A stretch of DNA of 64,000 nt, from assembly GCA_036250225.1 (NCBI GenBank), contig JAPZLL010000015.1:62001-126000 (forward strand), in the 5' to 3' direction. Source of the DNA: Cercophora sp. LCS_1 (taxonomy: Eukaryota > Ascomycota > Sordariomycetes > Sordariales > Lasiosphaeriaceae). The notes beneath the pieces are model-generated. The model made no database searches, was not told where the DNA came from, and was given only the letters and a program-made list of their open reading frames with translations. Both the position numbers and the translations under genes were made by a program. Shown one piece after another: positions 1 through 10,936 of the stretch (positions within the stretch are counted from its first letter, which is position 1; each line of letters opens with the position of its first letter).

Positions 1-782
1 AGATGAGAATCCGAGGGTAGAAGTGGGAATTAACCCAACCCCGTCGCGTTGCATGTGCGTGCGGCTGAAGCGCGGTGGGGAAGGGAATGACGTGGAGATG
101 ACGACGGGCTCTGCAATTGTCTGATCGCCCTCATCCAGTGGTTGACGATGCGGGCGAGGATGAGTGGGATGTAGAAGAGATTTGTGACGACAGAACGCTG
201 GATGCCCGCAGTGTGGAACTCCATGTGAAGTGGAAAGGTGGAGAAAACCGGATCGAGTGGGTCATCAACGGCTTCCGTACGGTAATGGATGGCACTGAAG
301 ATGATTTCCAAAGCTTCTGGTCGTCGTCAGGAAGAGGAACGTCTTGGGTGATTCTGAAGAGGTTCCTATCCTCGTCGTAATGAGGACCAAGCAAAGCATT
401 GAAAACCAGGGATTCCCTGCGGAGCATGCACTATTATGTGAAAATATTGTGTAGCCAATGCGGTTGATGAGGGGTATAGTACCGTATCCCTCGTTGTGAC
501 CTGCCGCCGACTGTCGAGGACACTGAAAATGGCGACACGCGCCAGCCGGATTTGGCGGTCCCAACAGCACTTTCTCGCTTTAACCTATAATCAATATAGT
601 TTCAAGCCCACTTTTTGGGTCTCAAGCAATCTCATCTTTTAACTATGTAGCACATATTCTATCTAATTATTCGATACCTAATTTCTCCCTACCATCCGGC
701 TCATCCTTCTCTTTCATGTTTAACACTCTGGCACTCTGAGCGGTTAAAGCGCAAGCTTGGGTCAGCCTCGGCTAGTGGCCGT
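1..782. other. No recognisable gene
   Basis: Short open frames occur on both strands (longest about 100 codons), but none resembles a family I know and none has a convincing ATG with exon structure. The end of a gene running off the left edge cannot be excluded. Confidence 0.4.
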
Positions 783-2401
783 TCAGAACCTTCTGACTCT
801 TCTGGGCCAGTTTTGTTTTCCGGATCCCTGTGGTCCCTGGCTGGAAGTGGGACGGCATATGGCGATTCCCAATCCCAGCGGCACGCCGCCAATGGGGTAG
901 TCGCCCTCACGATCAAAGCGCCCCGCCCTGGCCCCGTAACGCACCCCGTTTACGGCCTTGTACTTTGCCGAACCATCTGGGTTGAGCATGTACGGGGACA
1001 TGTTGGGCTGGGGGCAGGGGTTGGGCACTAGCACATCCTGGGCGTCAAAGCGCCAGTGCACACCCAGCCAGACGCGAGACAGGGTGTTTTCGTGAATCAG
1101 GGACCACAGCGACGAAAACCTGATGGGAAAGAAGGCGCGCACGGTGCCCACCTGCTGATCGATGGGCCGGGCCGGGTCGTACGGCTCCTGCAGGTCTCTG
1201 TTGATGCCGTTGAGCTCGTCCGAGACGAACTCGACTTGGATGTCGTCGGGGCCGTCGACGTCAAAGTCCAGGTTGTCTCGGTGCCAGTAGTAGAGCCGGG
1301 CCATGTGGAAGAAGGCGGAGCCGAAGGTGGCGTGGCCGGACGGGCAGGTCGGGAAGAGCGGCTTGTACGACGTGTTGTTGTGTTTGTCTCGGGCACGCCG
1401 GCCGTCTGGAAGAAGGGTTCGCCCAGGCCCGAGGGATGCTCGCGGATCCCGCTAAGGGGTCGCCAGAACTCGAACGTGTACTTTTCCTTCCAGGCGAAGA
1501 TGCCGGCATCGGCCATCGCGGCGTTGCGGAGCGCAAACAGACGGGCAAAGTCAGCGTTGTTGCCTTCAGCCGTTATGTCGTCGGCAACGCGCTGCTCGTG
1601 CGCGATCTTGCGGAGGATTCGGTTGTAGAGACGAGGCGGTGTCCCGATCAGAATGACTCCGTCACAGGCGAAGAAGAAGCCCGTGGCGTACTGGAGAGGA
1701 GAGCGACGGGCCCGCGGATCCGACACAACGGCACCCGAGCGTATGGAGTCGAGGAGCGAATCCTTGTCTTCGACGGGATCGTACCGGCGGAATCCAGTGG
1801 GCGGATCGGCGATGATGTGTTCCGTGTCCTTACCGTGCACCTTCATCTGCACGGCGACGCGTCTGGTTCCGGTGCCGTAAAAGGGGCCGTATATACGTGC
1901 CTCCGCGTGCTTGGGGCCGCTGGGGTTGTCGATGTCGTCGGGGACGATTTGGACAGGGTGGTTCGGCTCGGGTCGAAATTTGAACGGGCCGTCTTTGGGA
2001 CGGTACGCGCCTCGGGCTGCGCCTGGCTCGCCGGGGTAAATGAGAAGGCCCAGGGCCGCTCTGGCAACGGTGGGCACGGGCGTCGCACAGAGCGTCTCCA
2101 GCACGGTGATGGCGGCACCGGCCACGGCCGCTCGGGCATCACTGACGCCGCCCAGGCACGGCAGCTCAGGGAGATAACATTTGAGAGAACAGTCGGTAGG
2201 GGGGTTTATGGCGAAGTAGGCATCGTGAATGGCAAGATGAAGGACTCCGAAGACGCGTGAAGAAAGTGCCGGGCCACCCTGGGGGTTGGTGGCAAAGGAA
2301 TGGGAAAGGCGGTTGAGATCGAGGGCAAGGTTGCTGAATTAGAGGACGTAGTTATCGGTATACTCGGCAGGCTCGTGGGTTGGAGCGAGCTGGGGTGACA
2401 T
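783..2401 (-). pseudogene. Vanadium-dependent chloroperoxidase, disrupted
   Basis: The reading frames, taken together, match fungal vanadium chloroperoxidases of the Curvularia type, which oxidise halides with peroxide at a vanadate site. The ATG is at 2401. Codon 21 is an in-frame TAA (2341-2339) in a conserved N-terminal block. The frame is then open from 2338 to a (ACA)n stretch near 1370-1381, where it shifts. The C-terminal frame (1368 to 783) restores the family sequence. All vanadate-site motifs survive: WKEK and FWRPLSG in the first long frame, CPSGHATFG (acid-base His) and LGVHWRFDA (Arg and the His that binds vanadium) in the second. The family normally has YPSGH, here CPSGH. The C-terminal tail after GGVPLG is unlike the family. 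I saw no intron that would remove either lesion. It is either a recent pseudogene or, less likely, two sequence errors. Confidence 0.8.
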
Positions 2402-3819
2402 AGTGGTCAGGGGCAATGGGCTGTACCGCCGCGTCGATGTCTAAGATGGGGCTTTGGAACGGAACAAGACAAGAGTGAACTGTGGAATACACAAGGTTAA
2501 CAGCAAGATAGTAAGTAGCCAGGAAAACCAAGCGTGCCGCTGTACTCTTTATACTGGTCTCTAGACAAGAGAGGTCGCAAAGGAATGTGGCTGAGAAGGC
2601 GTCGTTGTCTCTGTCTACGAGGCTTGCAGCAAATGAAGGGACTGGTCAGCGACATAAGACGACGGAACATCTCATAGGCCGGCACCACGCCATCCCCCGT
2701 AAGGCTGTGTCTGCGAAAAACGGGCGTCAAGAAAGTGATTGGTGAGCTTTACGGCGGCTATGAGCCTCGTGATGGAGGTGGGTTCACAGGCAAAGCACCC
2801 ACCACAGAATCGTGTTCGACAGAGCATCAAGATTTACCATTGGGTTGCAGACGCACATGGATGGCAACGGTGCTGAGCTGGTTCAACGTGTCTTGGCCGC
2901 TGGCTGAGCACCTTCTTCGCTATGACCCTTTGTGTGATGCGAGGGAGACGCGATGCTCACTCCTGGGGGGCGGCTTCCCGCGGCAAATATTTAGACTGCG
3001 CCGCTTGCGTCATCTAGGCCCGAAACAAAATTGGAACGAACGTAGTAGAGCGCTAATGCTGAGCTGGCTGCTCGTTGCTACATGGCGGTAGCCGCCCGGC
3101 CGGGATAACGACTCCAGGTTAATACCCAAGCAGTGGACGCAGAGTTGGTTGCCGGGCGTGACTTCGATCGAAAGCTTTGTTGCAGAACATGGGTACTCGA
3201 GAGTACATTCGATTTCGAGCGGAGGGGAAGGTGCGGGCGTTGTTGGCGCGCAATGCTTCAGTCAAAATGCACTCGGCAGCAAAAGTTTGAAGAAAAGTCG
3301 GTGAGGAACAGGCGAAGCAACGGGCGACGGGGATCTTTTCACGTCCTGACTGCACAGATGGAAAAAGGCGCTGAAAGTGGCGCTCCACTGGGACGTCGCC
3401 GTAGGGTACATGTCATACTGTCAGGATGTGCCTAACCTACTTTTCTTGTTTGAGCCGATTTCGTACATTCCGGGCGGAGCGGGGACACCCGAACGCAGCT
3501 CTCCCAGTGCGCGCGTTGAACCGGCGGAACGATTCGGACAGGTCTGGGAAATAGAGACCATCTCTGTTCATGTCGGCTTCGATAGTTTTCCTGTCTCAAT
3601 ATTCATCGCTGAAATATGACTCTCAGTTCCAGTCATTGTGGAGTTGATGTTCACCAGTATGCAGTTTAGAGTCAGGGGATTGGTCCAGATGCTGCTTCGC
3701 CACGAGGCCTCCCCGCTTGGCGCTTGAGGACGGCATATATTCCAACCCCTCCCAGTTTAAGTCTTGATCACACTGCATTCAATTCTCAACCCAAACAATC
3801 AGCTTTTGACGCCAGCGCA
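2402..3819. other. Intergenic, nothing recognised
   Basis: Upstream of both the chloroperoxidase relic and the HET gene. No family resemblance, RNA gene or clear repeat was seen. Open frames here use non-ATG starts and have no exon support. Confidence 0.5.
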
Positions 3820-5688
3820 ATGGACCTCTATAGATACCGCGTCATCCCCAGTCCGGATCACCTCGAGTTCACTCGAGTCCTGACTCTTGCGCCGGGACTT
3901 CAAGATGATCCGCTGACTGGAACACTGAGCACAATGAGCGTCGTCGATCCGGTTCACTTTGAAGCTCTCTCTTACGTTTGGGGTCGCGACGGCGGCTTCG
4001 ACACGATTGAGTGCGACGGCAAACTGCTCCAGATCACCCAAAGCGTCTCCACCGCCCTTCGTCGGATGCGCGATCCAAAGAATGCGCGAGTTCTCTGGGC
4101 CGACCAAGTGTGCATCAATCAGCAAGATCTGATTGAGCGAAGTCAGCAAGTCCGTCATATGAGCGCCATCTACCAGCGCGCAGCCAACGTCCTGGTCTGG
4201 CTGGGAGACGACACGAACGGCCATGCCGAGCCAGCGTTCGCACTGGTCAAGTCCCTCGCCAACATCAGTCGAGACCCGAAATCGTTGGAGGAGTTCCGTG
4301 AGCAGCAAGGACGCGGGGATCTCGGTCGCTTCCCGGCACAGGATTGGAAATCGCTGAGCGAGTTATTCAAACAACCCTGGGTATGTGAATCACCCCTCAA
4401 GACACCTGTTGCTGACACAATCGGGGACAAAGTTCGACCGTAAATGGATCCTGCAAGAAATCGGCACTGATGCGCCATCCGAGCTTTTCTGGGGTTCAGC
4501 ATCCCTTAACTGGGCCGACATGTCTGCAGCGGCAGCTTTGCTCAAGGTCTATGGATATGCGCTCCGCAGAGAGTATGATCTCCTAGTCTGGAAGCCATGG
4601 TACATGGACAAGCTTTTCTCCTTGTCTGGGTACACGTCCAAGGCATTATGTTTCACCTATGAGCTCCATCGCGCCCGATGGCAGCTTGCTTCGGACCCAC
4701 GGGATCACATCTTCGCCCTTCTCGGTCATCCAGCAGCAGAAAAGGGACCAGACGCACCCTTTGTTCCCCAAGCTAACTACACCAAACCTGTCGAGCAAGT
4801 GTTTCTTGACTTTACTGTCAACATGCTGCAGCGAGGAGACACACTCATGATCTTGAACACCGTTCAGCATGAGAACGACCAACTTTGTGAGGCCGCATTG
4901 CTTTTGCATCGTCAGGTCACGGACTGACAAACCCTACAGCTCAACACCGACGCTCTCTACCCACTTGGGTCACTCAGTGGGACAGTCAAAATCACTTGCA
5001 CAATCTCCTTGGGGATGATACTTGTGTCTACAACCCCTCCGGAAACACGAACTCTAGCTTAAGCTTCGACGACGGAAATCGAATTCTCATCATCGACGGT
5101 TTGATTATTGACACCATCACACAGACGACGCCTCCGCTTCAAACAGCTGACATCACCCTGTCATCCACGACCATCCTTGACATCTGGGAGTCCGTCCCAG
5201 AATCTTTCAAGGGGGGGTTGAACACCGACGCAGCATACCCAGAGGGTGAACCAGCGCTCTTCGCCTTCTTGGAGACCCTCTCTGCCATCAAAGGTCCCAA
5301 GGGACAGCCACCAGTTCTCAAGACTCAACGACTCGCCGATGGCGCCGACTTCCTCGTCAAAGCATTTGGGGAAGACCATGCCGTCAGTGATGACATCCGG
5401 CAGATGGCAGAAAGCGGCAACTGCTTCAAGTGGATGGAAAAGGCATCAGGAGGCGCCAAGTGTCGGACATTCGCCAGAAGTCAGGCAGGCTACTATGCTC
5501 TCTGTCCGCCTGCGACCCGACGGGGCGACAAGCTGTGTTTGCTGTTCGGAGGAAAAACAATGTTCTGTCTCCGACCGGATGGGGATGAGTATCGTTTTGT
5601 CGGTGAGTGTTATGTCCATGGACTGATGGACGGAGAGGCGCTAGAAAAGGAAACTGCATTTCCCAAGCAGATCTTTCGGGTCAAGTGA
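3820..5688 (+). CDS. HET-domain protein (heterokaryon incompatibility family)
   Basis: Three exons: 3820-4380, 4433-4886, 4940-5688, giving 587 residues. Both introns (52 and 53 bp) start GTATGT or GTGAGG and carry CTGAC branch sites. The HET core (about residues 45-200) shows ALSYVWG, LWADQVCINQQD and VLVWLGDD. The first splice restores the block PWFDRKWILQEIG and the second restores RRSLPTWVTQWD, both typical of the family. The C-terminal half ends with the usual FVGECYVHGLMDGE segment. HET proteins trigger programmed cell death in self/non-self recognition; the partner of this one is unknown. The ATG at 3820 has a purine at -3; upstream codons in frame start only at TTG. A small convergent gene ends 191 bp beyond the stop. 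Confidence 0.9.
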
Positions 5689-5879
5689 GGAGATGATCAA
5701 GCAAGCTTTCAATTCCACGGGAAAAGCTTCCGCTCGTGAGTGCCCGGGGTTGGTTGGTGTCAATTCAAGCTTTCAAGATATTCTTTCCTTCAGACAAACA
5801 AGAAATGAAGGTGATGTGTCGCCGTCCGACATGCTCCGTTTGCGCCAATGGAATGCTTGAGTCAAAGAAACCGGCTTCA

Positions 5880-6401
5880 TCAACTGATGGCCCGCCGCCT
5901 CGAACTTCCGTCCTCCGCCAGCAGTCCGTACACAACCTTTGCCACATCAAGCCCAACTTTGAGTGTCTCCCCCGCCACCAACGCGACCGGCACCCAGGCG
6001 AGAACAGCAGTCCCGAGACCCTCCTCCCCCGTCAACCAGCCCAGAAACGTGTCCCGTGCAGACGTCATGACAACCTTGGGCATCTTTTCCATCTCGCTCT
6101 CCAGCCATCGCGATGCCTCCTTCTGCGCTTCTTGCTGTTGCTCGACTCGCAGATTGTTCATCCAGTCGGTGGTCCTGTCGAGCTCGCCCTGGATCCACTC
6201 GGATGTCGCGCGCTGCTGCTCTTCGCGCATGTCCGTCACTCGGATACCGACATGGTCCATTACGCCATCGGCCCGCTTGGTGATCTGGTCGCTGATTCGC
6301 GACCGAGGCTTTGGACGCGGTGCAGGGCGAGGGTGAGGACTTTTTGGGCGGCCGTGGCGGTAGTGGGCTGTGGGAGCGGGTTGAAGCGCGTTGGTCGGCA
6401 T
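5880..6401 (-). CDS. Hypothetical small coiled-coil protein
   Basis: A 173-residue frame from the ATG at 6401 (context AAAATGC). I do not recognise the family. Residues 1-35 are rich in Pro, Arg and His. Residues about 45-115 are highly charged (Glu, Gln, Arg, Lys) with a heptad-like pattern suggesting a coiled coil. Residues about 120-165 form a more hydrophobic helix (AVLAWVPVALVAG). The frame stays open 44 codons upstream of the ATG, so an earlier start or a 5' exon is possible. It converges on the HET gene, which ends 191 bp away. Codon use and the ordered pattern suggest a real gene, but no known domain supports it. Confidence 0.5.
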   Translation of the reverse strand: MPTNALQPAPTAHYRHGRPKSPHPRPAPRPKPRSRISDQITKRADGVMDHVGIRVTDMREEQQRATSEWIQGELDRTTDWMNNLRVEQQQEAQKEASRWLESEMEKMPKVVMTSARDTFLGWLTGEEGLGTAVLAWVPVALVAGETLKVGLDVAKVVYGLLAEDGSSRRRAIS

Positions 6402-7193
6402 TTTCTGTCCCGTGGAGCCGCCTGGATATTGGTGCTTGATGGGTGCCGTGTGTCGAATGGCTTGGCGGTGAGAGGCGCGCGGTGATTTGACAGGAGGACT
6501 TTGCCAGAAAGTACGCCCCGTGGACTGGTGCAAGCTTCCTATCTAGTCTGAACCCAAAAGTCCCGGTCACAGACACCAGTGCCCGAAGGATAAGAGTCGA
6601 ATCGTTTCGACTTTATGTTCGCCGTTGCAACACCGCTTCCCTGACTGTTTCCCGGACAATTGGCCAGTGCACCGGCCTGGTGACGTGGTCGCCAGTCAGC
6701 CCTTGACAAGTGTGGGTTACTCCGCTTGGGCTGGAACGCCCACTGAGTTGGCGGAACAACTGCCCCATGGGGCCTGTGAGAGTTCGTGTCGTCGAATCGA
6801 TCCGGAATTGATGCATCTCGGACAACAGTCATTTGGTGCATGTTCAGACCAAGTTCTCGTCCGCGGGCTAGGGTCGCTTCTCCACGAAGAACACGCCAAG
6901 AACCTCACCCCAATCGTTCCACTTTCGCAATTTCCGATTGGCGAAACCCATTTCCTTTTTTTGATTGGTCGAGTTCTTGTCACGTCTCTGAAACACAGGT
7001 TCCACACCTGAAAATCAGCTCAGGCCACGACTGCAGCGAATGCGACGTTCAGTCAAGGACTCCAAGTCGCAAACTCAATCTCACTTCAATCGACCGCATC
7101 CTTGTTCTCAAGGTCACAGGCTTTGTCGGCGCTTGACAAAAATGCAATCTGTGACACTAACCAGCCCCCCAGATTTTCGGTAGTGGAGAGAGA
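6402..7193. other. Intergenic, nothing recognised
   Basis: Upstream of both the coiled-coil protein and the multicopper oxidase (divergent pair). No RNA gene or repeat was seen. Confidence 0.5.
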
Positions 7194-9467
7194 ATGGACG
7201 ATCGCCAACGGTTTCGCGACGACGACGGCAACGACGACCGGAGTGAGCTGATGCCGGACCAGTCCGGTGCCCCTCGACGGGAGAGGGGAACGAGATGGCG
7301 ACTATGCTTGGCTATTTGCTGTCTTGTGTCTTTTTTCGCTCTGAGCGACGTCCTGCTTTCACCCTTTTTCGCTGAGGCGCCCCGACCTCCGCCGAGCGAG
7401 ACAAGTCCCGAGTCGCAGGCATCGGCTGCACCATCGGCAGCGCCATCATCCAACGAACCACCGAGTCCCACCCAGCAACTGGACTTGAAGACAGGATTTC
7501 AGGTCTCCAGTGTCCCGCAGGTCCGCGAATATGTCTTCAACATCACGCTTGGGAAGGACGGCCCCGACGGGTTCGCCAAATCCATGATCTTCGTCAACGG
7601 GCAGTCACCTGGCCCTCTAATCGAAGCAAACACGGGCGATCTGATTCGGGTCGTCGTCAACAACAACTTGCCCGAGGAGAGCACCACGATTCACTGGCAC
7701 GGCATCGACCAGAGAAACTCAAACTGGATGGACGGAGTACATGGCGTCACACAATGCGGCATCCCCCCCGGACAGAGTTTCACCTACGCCTTCAATGTGT
7801 CTGGCCAGCGAGGCACATTTTGGTATCACTCTCATGCCTCGTTGCAGTATACCAACGGGTTGTATGGGCCCTTGATTATTCATGATCCCGATGAGCGGGT
7901 TCCCAAGGTTGATGATGACAAGGTCGTCATGTTTGGCGACTTGTTTCACAAAGATGCCGAAGAGGTAACGCTCGATGCCTTCATCTCGTGACACCCTTGC
8001 TGACTTCGCCAGCTTGTGAATCAATATCTCGGTACATCCCACCCCTGGGGCGACATGGTCGGCATGGAACCACCTCCCGACAACATCATCGTGAACGGGC
8101 ATCATGTGTCGAATTGCACTTCCACCTCCGCCAAAGGCGCAAAGGAAAAGACCTTCAGCTGCACGGCCGGGTCTCTCTACAACACCCGAGTCAAAAGCGG
8201 CGACAAAATTCGACTTCGACTCGTCAGCCATAGCACATCGACCCCCTTTCTCGTCACCGTTGACAACCACACTCTTGAAGTTGTCGAGATTGACGGGACA
8301 GAGGTTGAGTCGGTCGCGACAACAAGACTTTTCATGAATCCCGGCCAGCGGTACTCTGTCATTCTCACCGCCAACCAGACCGTCGGGAACTACAAGATGC
8401 GAGTGACAGCGGCGAGATCGTGCTTTCACATGGGGAAAGGAAACCCAACGTTTGCAAGCGTCAACTACGAGGCAACCGGGTTGCTGTCGTATGATGACGT
8501 CAATGCAGCCGCACCCCCCCTTGGTAGTCGCTGGGATGTCACCGCCAAGTCCAACCCGGTGTCGGGACATGAACCCTGGGAGAATGCATGCTTGGATCTG
8601 CCATTCAACATTCCCAAACCGATGAGAAAGGCGGCAGCGTATGAGGTTGGACAACACAACTACCACTACTTCACTTTTGACCGGGACAGTGAAAACGGCA
8701 CTATTCATAGCTACATCAACGAGGTGCGTTCATGTACATGCGAACATGGGACCCAACTAACATCTCTCTAGACCCTCTACAAACCCCTCGGAAACGACGC
8801 GACCTTATGGAAGGCCGCAAAGATCGAGCAGTCCAATCCGAGTGCCGTCGTGGCTGATATCGGCGACGTCGCCGACACAGCCGGTTGGGACTTTGGCCCC
8901 GCCCAGCTCGTCATGGTCTCCAATGACACAACCGCGGGAGCCCAGATTGTCATCAACTCGGATGCTATGATGATGCATCCTTTTCACTTGCAGTACGTCT
9001 CTCTCGTCGGTCTTGCTCTGGCCAAGCAACAAGCTAACTTCCCTCGCAGTGGTATCTTTCTCTCTTATACCGCCAAGATCAACAAGATGACGTCGCTGAC
9101 ATGAACTAGGTCAGCCTTTCCAGATCGTAGGCTGGGGAAGAGGCACGTTTGGGAAGGTAAAGACGACCTGGAACCTCGAGAATCCCATGAGAAGGGACAC
9201 AGTGACAGTGCCGGGGTACTCACACGTCGTCCTGCGGATTCGCGGTGACAACCCTGGCATCTGGGCGCTGCATTGTCATATCCTATGGCATGCCGAAGGT
9301 AAGTCTCCCCTAGCTGAAAACTCCTTCGTCGCTGACTGGTTGTAGACGGCATGTTTGTGCAGATCGGGCAAAGATTGGATGACCTTCAAGAGCAGCTTAC
9401 GGCATTGGATAGCAGGATTCAAGGCAATCCGTTGCCTTTCCGAGGGCGGTTCTGTGAGAAGCCATAA
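7194..9467 (+). CDS. Multicopper oxidase (laccase-like), membrane-anchored, with a proposed 2-nt microexon
   Basis: Exons 7194-7964, 8013-8723, 8772-8992, 9050-9051, 9110-9298, 9346-9467 give 671 residues. Copper-binding blocks are complete: HWHG (167-170), WYHSH (210-214), HPFHLHG (563-569) and HCHILWH (623-629). The residue ten after the blue-copper Cys is Met634, giving a Met axial ligand. The third block is complete only if the dinucleotide TG at 9050-9051 is an exon between introns of 57 and 58 bp, both with good donor, branch (CTAAC, CTGAC) and AG sites. Instead of a normal signal peptide, a charged 34-residue leader precedes a hydrophobic segment (37-59), then a Pro/Ser-rich linker. 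This suggests a type II membrane anchor with the enzyme outside the cytosol. The substrate (phenols, pigment precursors or iron) cannot be told from sequence. Confidence 0.88.
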
Positions 9468-9785
9468 AAAGCCAAGAAGTTGGGTCAGGTTAGTAGACTC
9501 GAGCACCCTGTACGTATGTAACACCATGTTCAAAATACCGAGAGGTTCAATTCGCAAGAGACTCGGAGTCCAAAGCGGTGACTTGCCAAATCCCGGAATG
9601 TCTCCGAGGCGACTCAGATGTCCCGCTTCCGAGTGCCAAGATCGCTGCGCCGCCTGCCGGCAGCCTGACCGCAACCTCATAATATCTCGATGAACCTATA
9701 ACCCTATAACTAGGCCTTTACTCAACAATTGATGTGTTTGAGACTTTTCATCGTGAATGTTTACCTCTAAGGTCATTAGCTAAAA
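9468..9785. other. Intergenic, nothing recognised
   Basis: A 318-bp spacer between the multicopper oxidase stop and the dehydrogenase ATG. No feature was seen. Confidence 0.5.
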
Positions 9786-10747
9786 ATGTCTACTACACCA
9801 TTTGACCCCAAGGATCTCCCAGGTCTCGCCAAGAAAGTGATTCTGATCACGGGCGGTGAGTCTTGCCCAAGCCAAAACCCCATGAGGGTGTCTTGCTCAC
9901 ATTCGTAACAGGAACCGCTGGAGTGGGAGCCGCAACTCTCGTCACCCTCGCTCGGCACAACCTGGCACACCTCCTCTTCACTGGCCGCAATGGCGACTCA
10001 GCGAAAACAAGTATCGCCAATGTCCGCAAATTCACGCCTGACATCAACATTACTTTCATCCAATGCGACCTTGCCAACCTCGACTCGGTTGAGGCTGCCT
10101 CGACTAACATCTCGTCGCAGCTCACACACCTCGATGTCCTCGTCTGCAACGCCGGCATCATGGCCAAGCCCGCCGCCCTCTCAAGTGATGGCTACGAAAC
10201 CCACTTTGCGACAAACCATCTCGGACACGCGCTGCTCGCTCGAAAGTTAATTCCCGTCCTCCAAAAATCATCATCCCCGCGGATCGTCATGGTCACCTCC
10301 GTCGCATGGCGAGGAACGCCGCCTGGTGGTATCGCCTTTGACCGACTCAAGACGACGCAGGAGATGCCCATCTTGGGACGATGGCTGAGATATGGGCAGA
10401 GCAAGTTGGCGAACATGCTTTACGCCCGGGAGTTGGCAAAGAAATATCCCGACATTTTAGCCTTTAGTATCACGCCAGGGGTGGTTGAGACGGGACTGGT
10501 GACGGACTTGGGGAAGTGGGACAAGGCACTAGTTTACATCCCCAATGTCGGACGGGTGAAGACGGTGGAGCAGGGCACCCATAACCTGTTGTGGGCGATC
10601 TTCGTGGACAAGAATGAGGTAGAGAGAGGTGCCTTTTACGAGCCTGTTGGGAAGAAGTCCAACATGGAGACGAGCGCAAGCAAGAATCCCGTGCTGGGAG
10701 AGCGTCTCTGGGATTGGACTGAGAATGAGCTGGAGCGTTTCATGTAA
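9786..10747 (+). CDS. Short-chain dehydrogenase/reductase
   Basis: Two exons, 9786-9855 and 9912-10747, give 301 residues. The 56-bp intron splits the nucleotide-binding motif, and splicing restores TGGTAGVG (residues 22-29), the NAD(P) site of classical SDRs. NAG follows in the fourth strand, and the catalytic Tyr and Lys are in YGQSK (184-188), preceded by a Ser in VTSVAW. The C-terminal part (EQGTHNLLWAIF, GAFYEPVG) resembles fungal retinol-dehydrogenase-like SDRs. It probably reduces or oxidises a small alcohol or ketone, substrate unknown. It lies 318 bp downstream of the multicopper oxidase on the same strand, but no functional link is proven. Confidence 0.9.
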
Positions 10748-10936
10748 TATCGGAGTTGTACCTTCTGTACAGGACGGATAACGCCTGACAAGTCCCACAA
10801 CTGAGATCAAGGCTGAATACCATACGAGCCCCCGTTTTGCAGACACGATGTTGCAGCTGCAATGTCGTTTGAGATTGCGACAACGGTTTCGCTGTTCCCT
10901 AGTCAGAGCTTCTTTCACCTGGCAAGACTCAGAGAC

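Noticed and set aside
1056..2260. Plus-strand frames of 190 and 274 codons over the chloroperoxidase
   Set aside because: Antisense shadows; the minus strand carries the recognisable family sequence.
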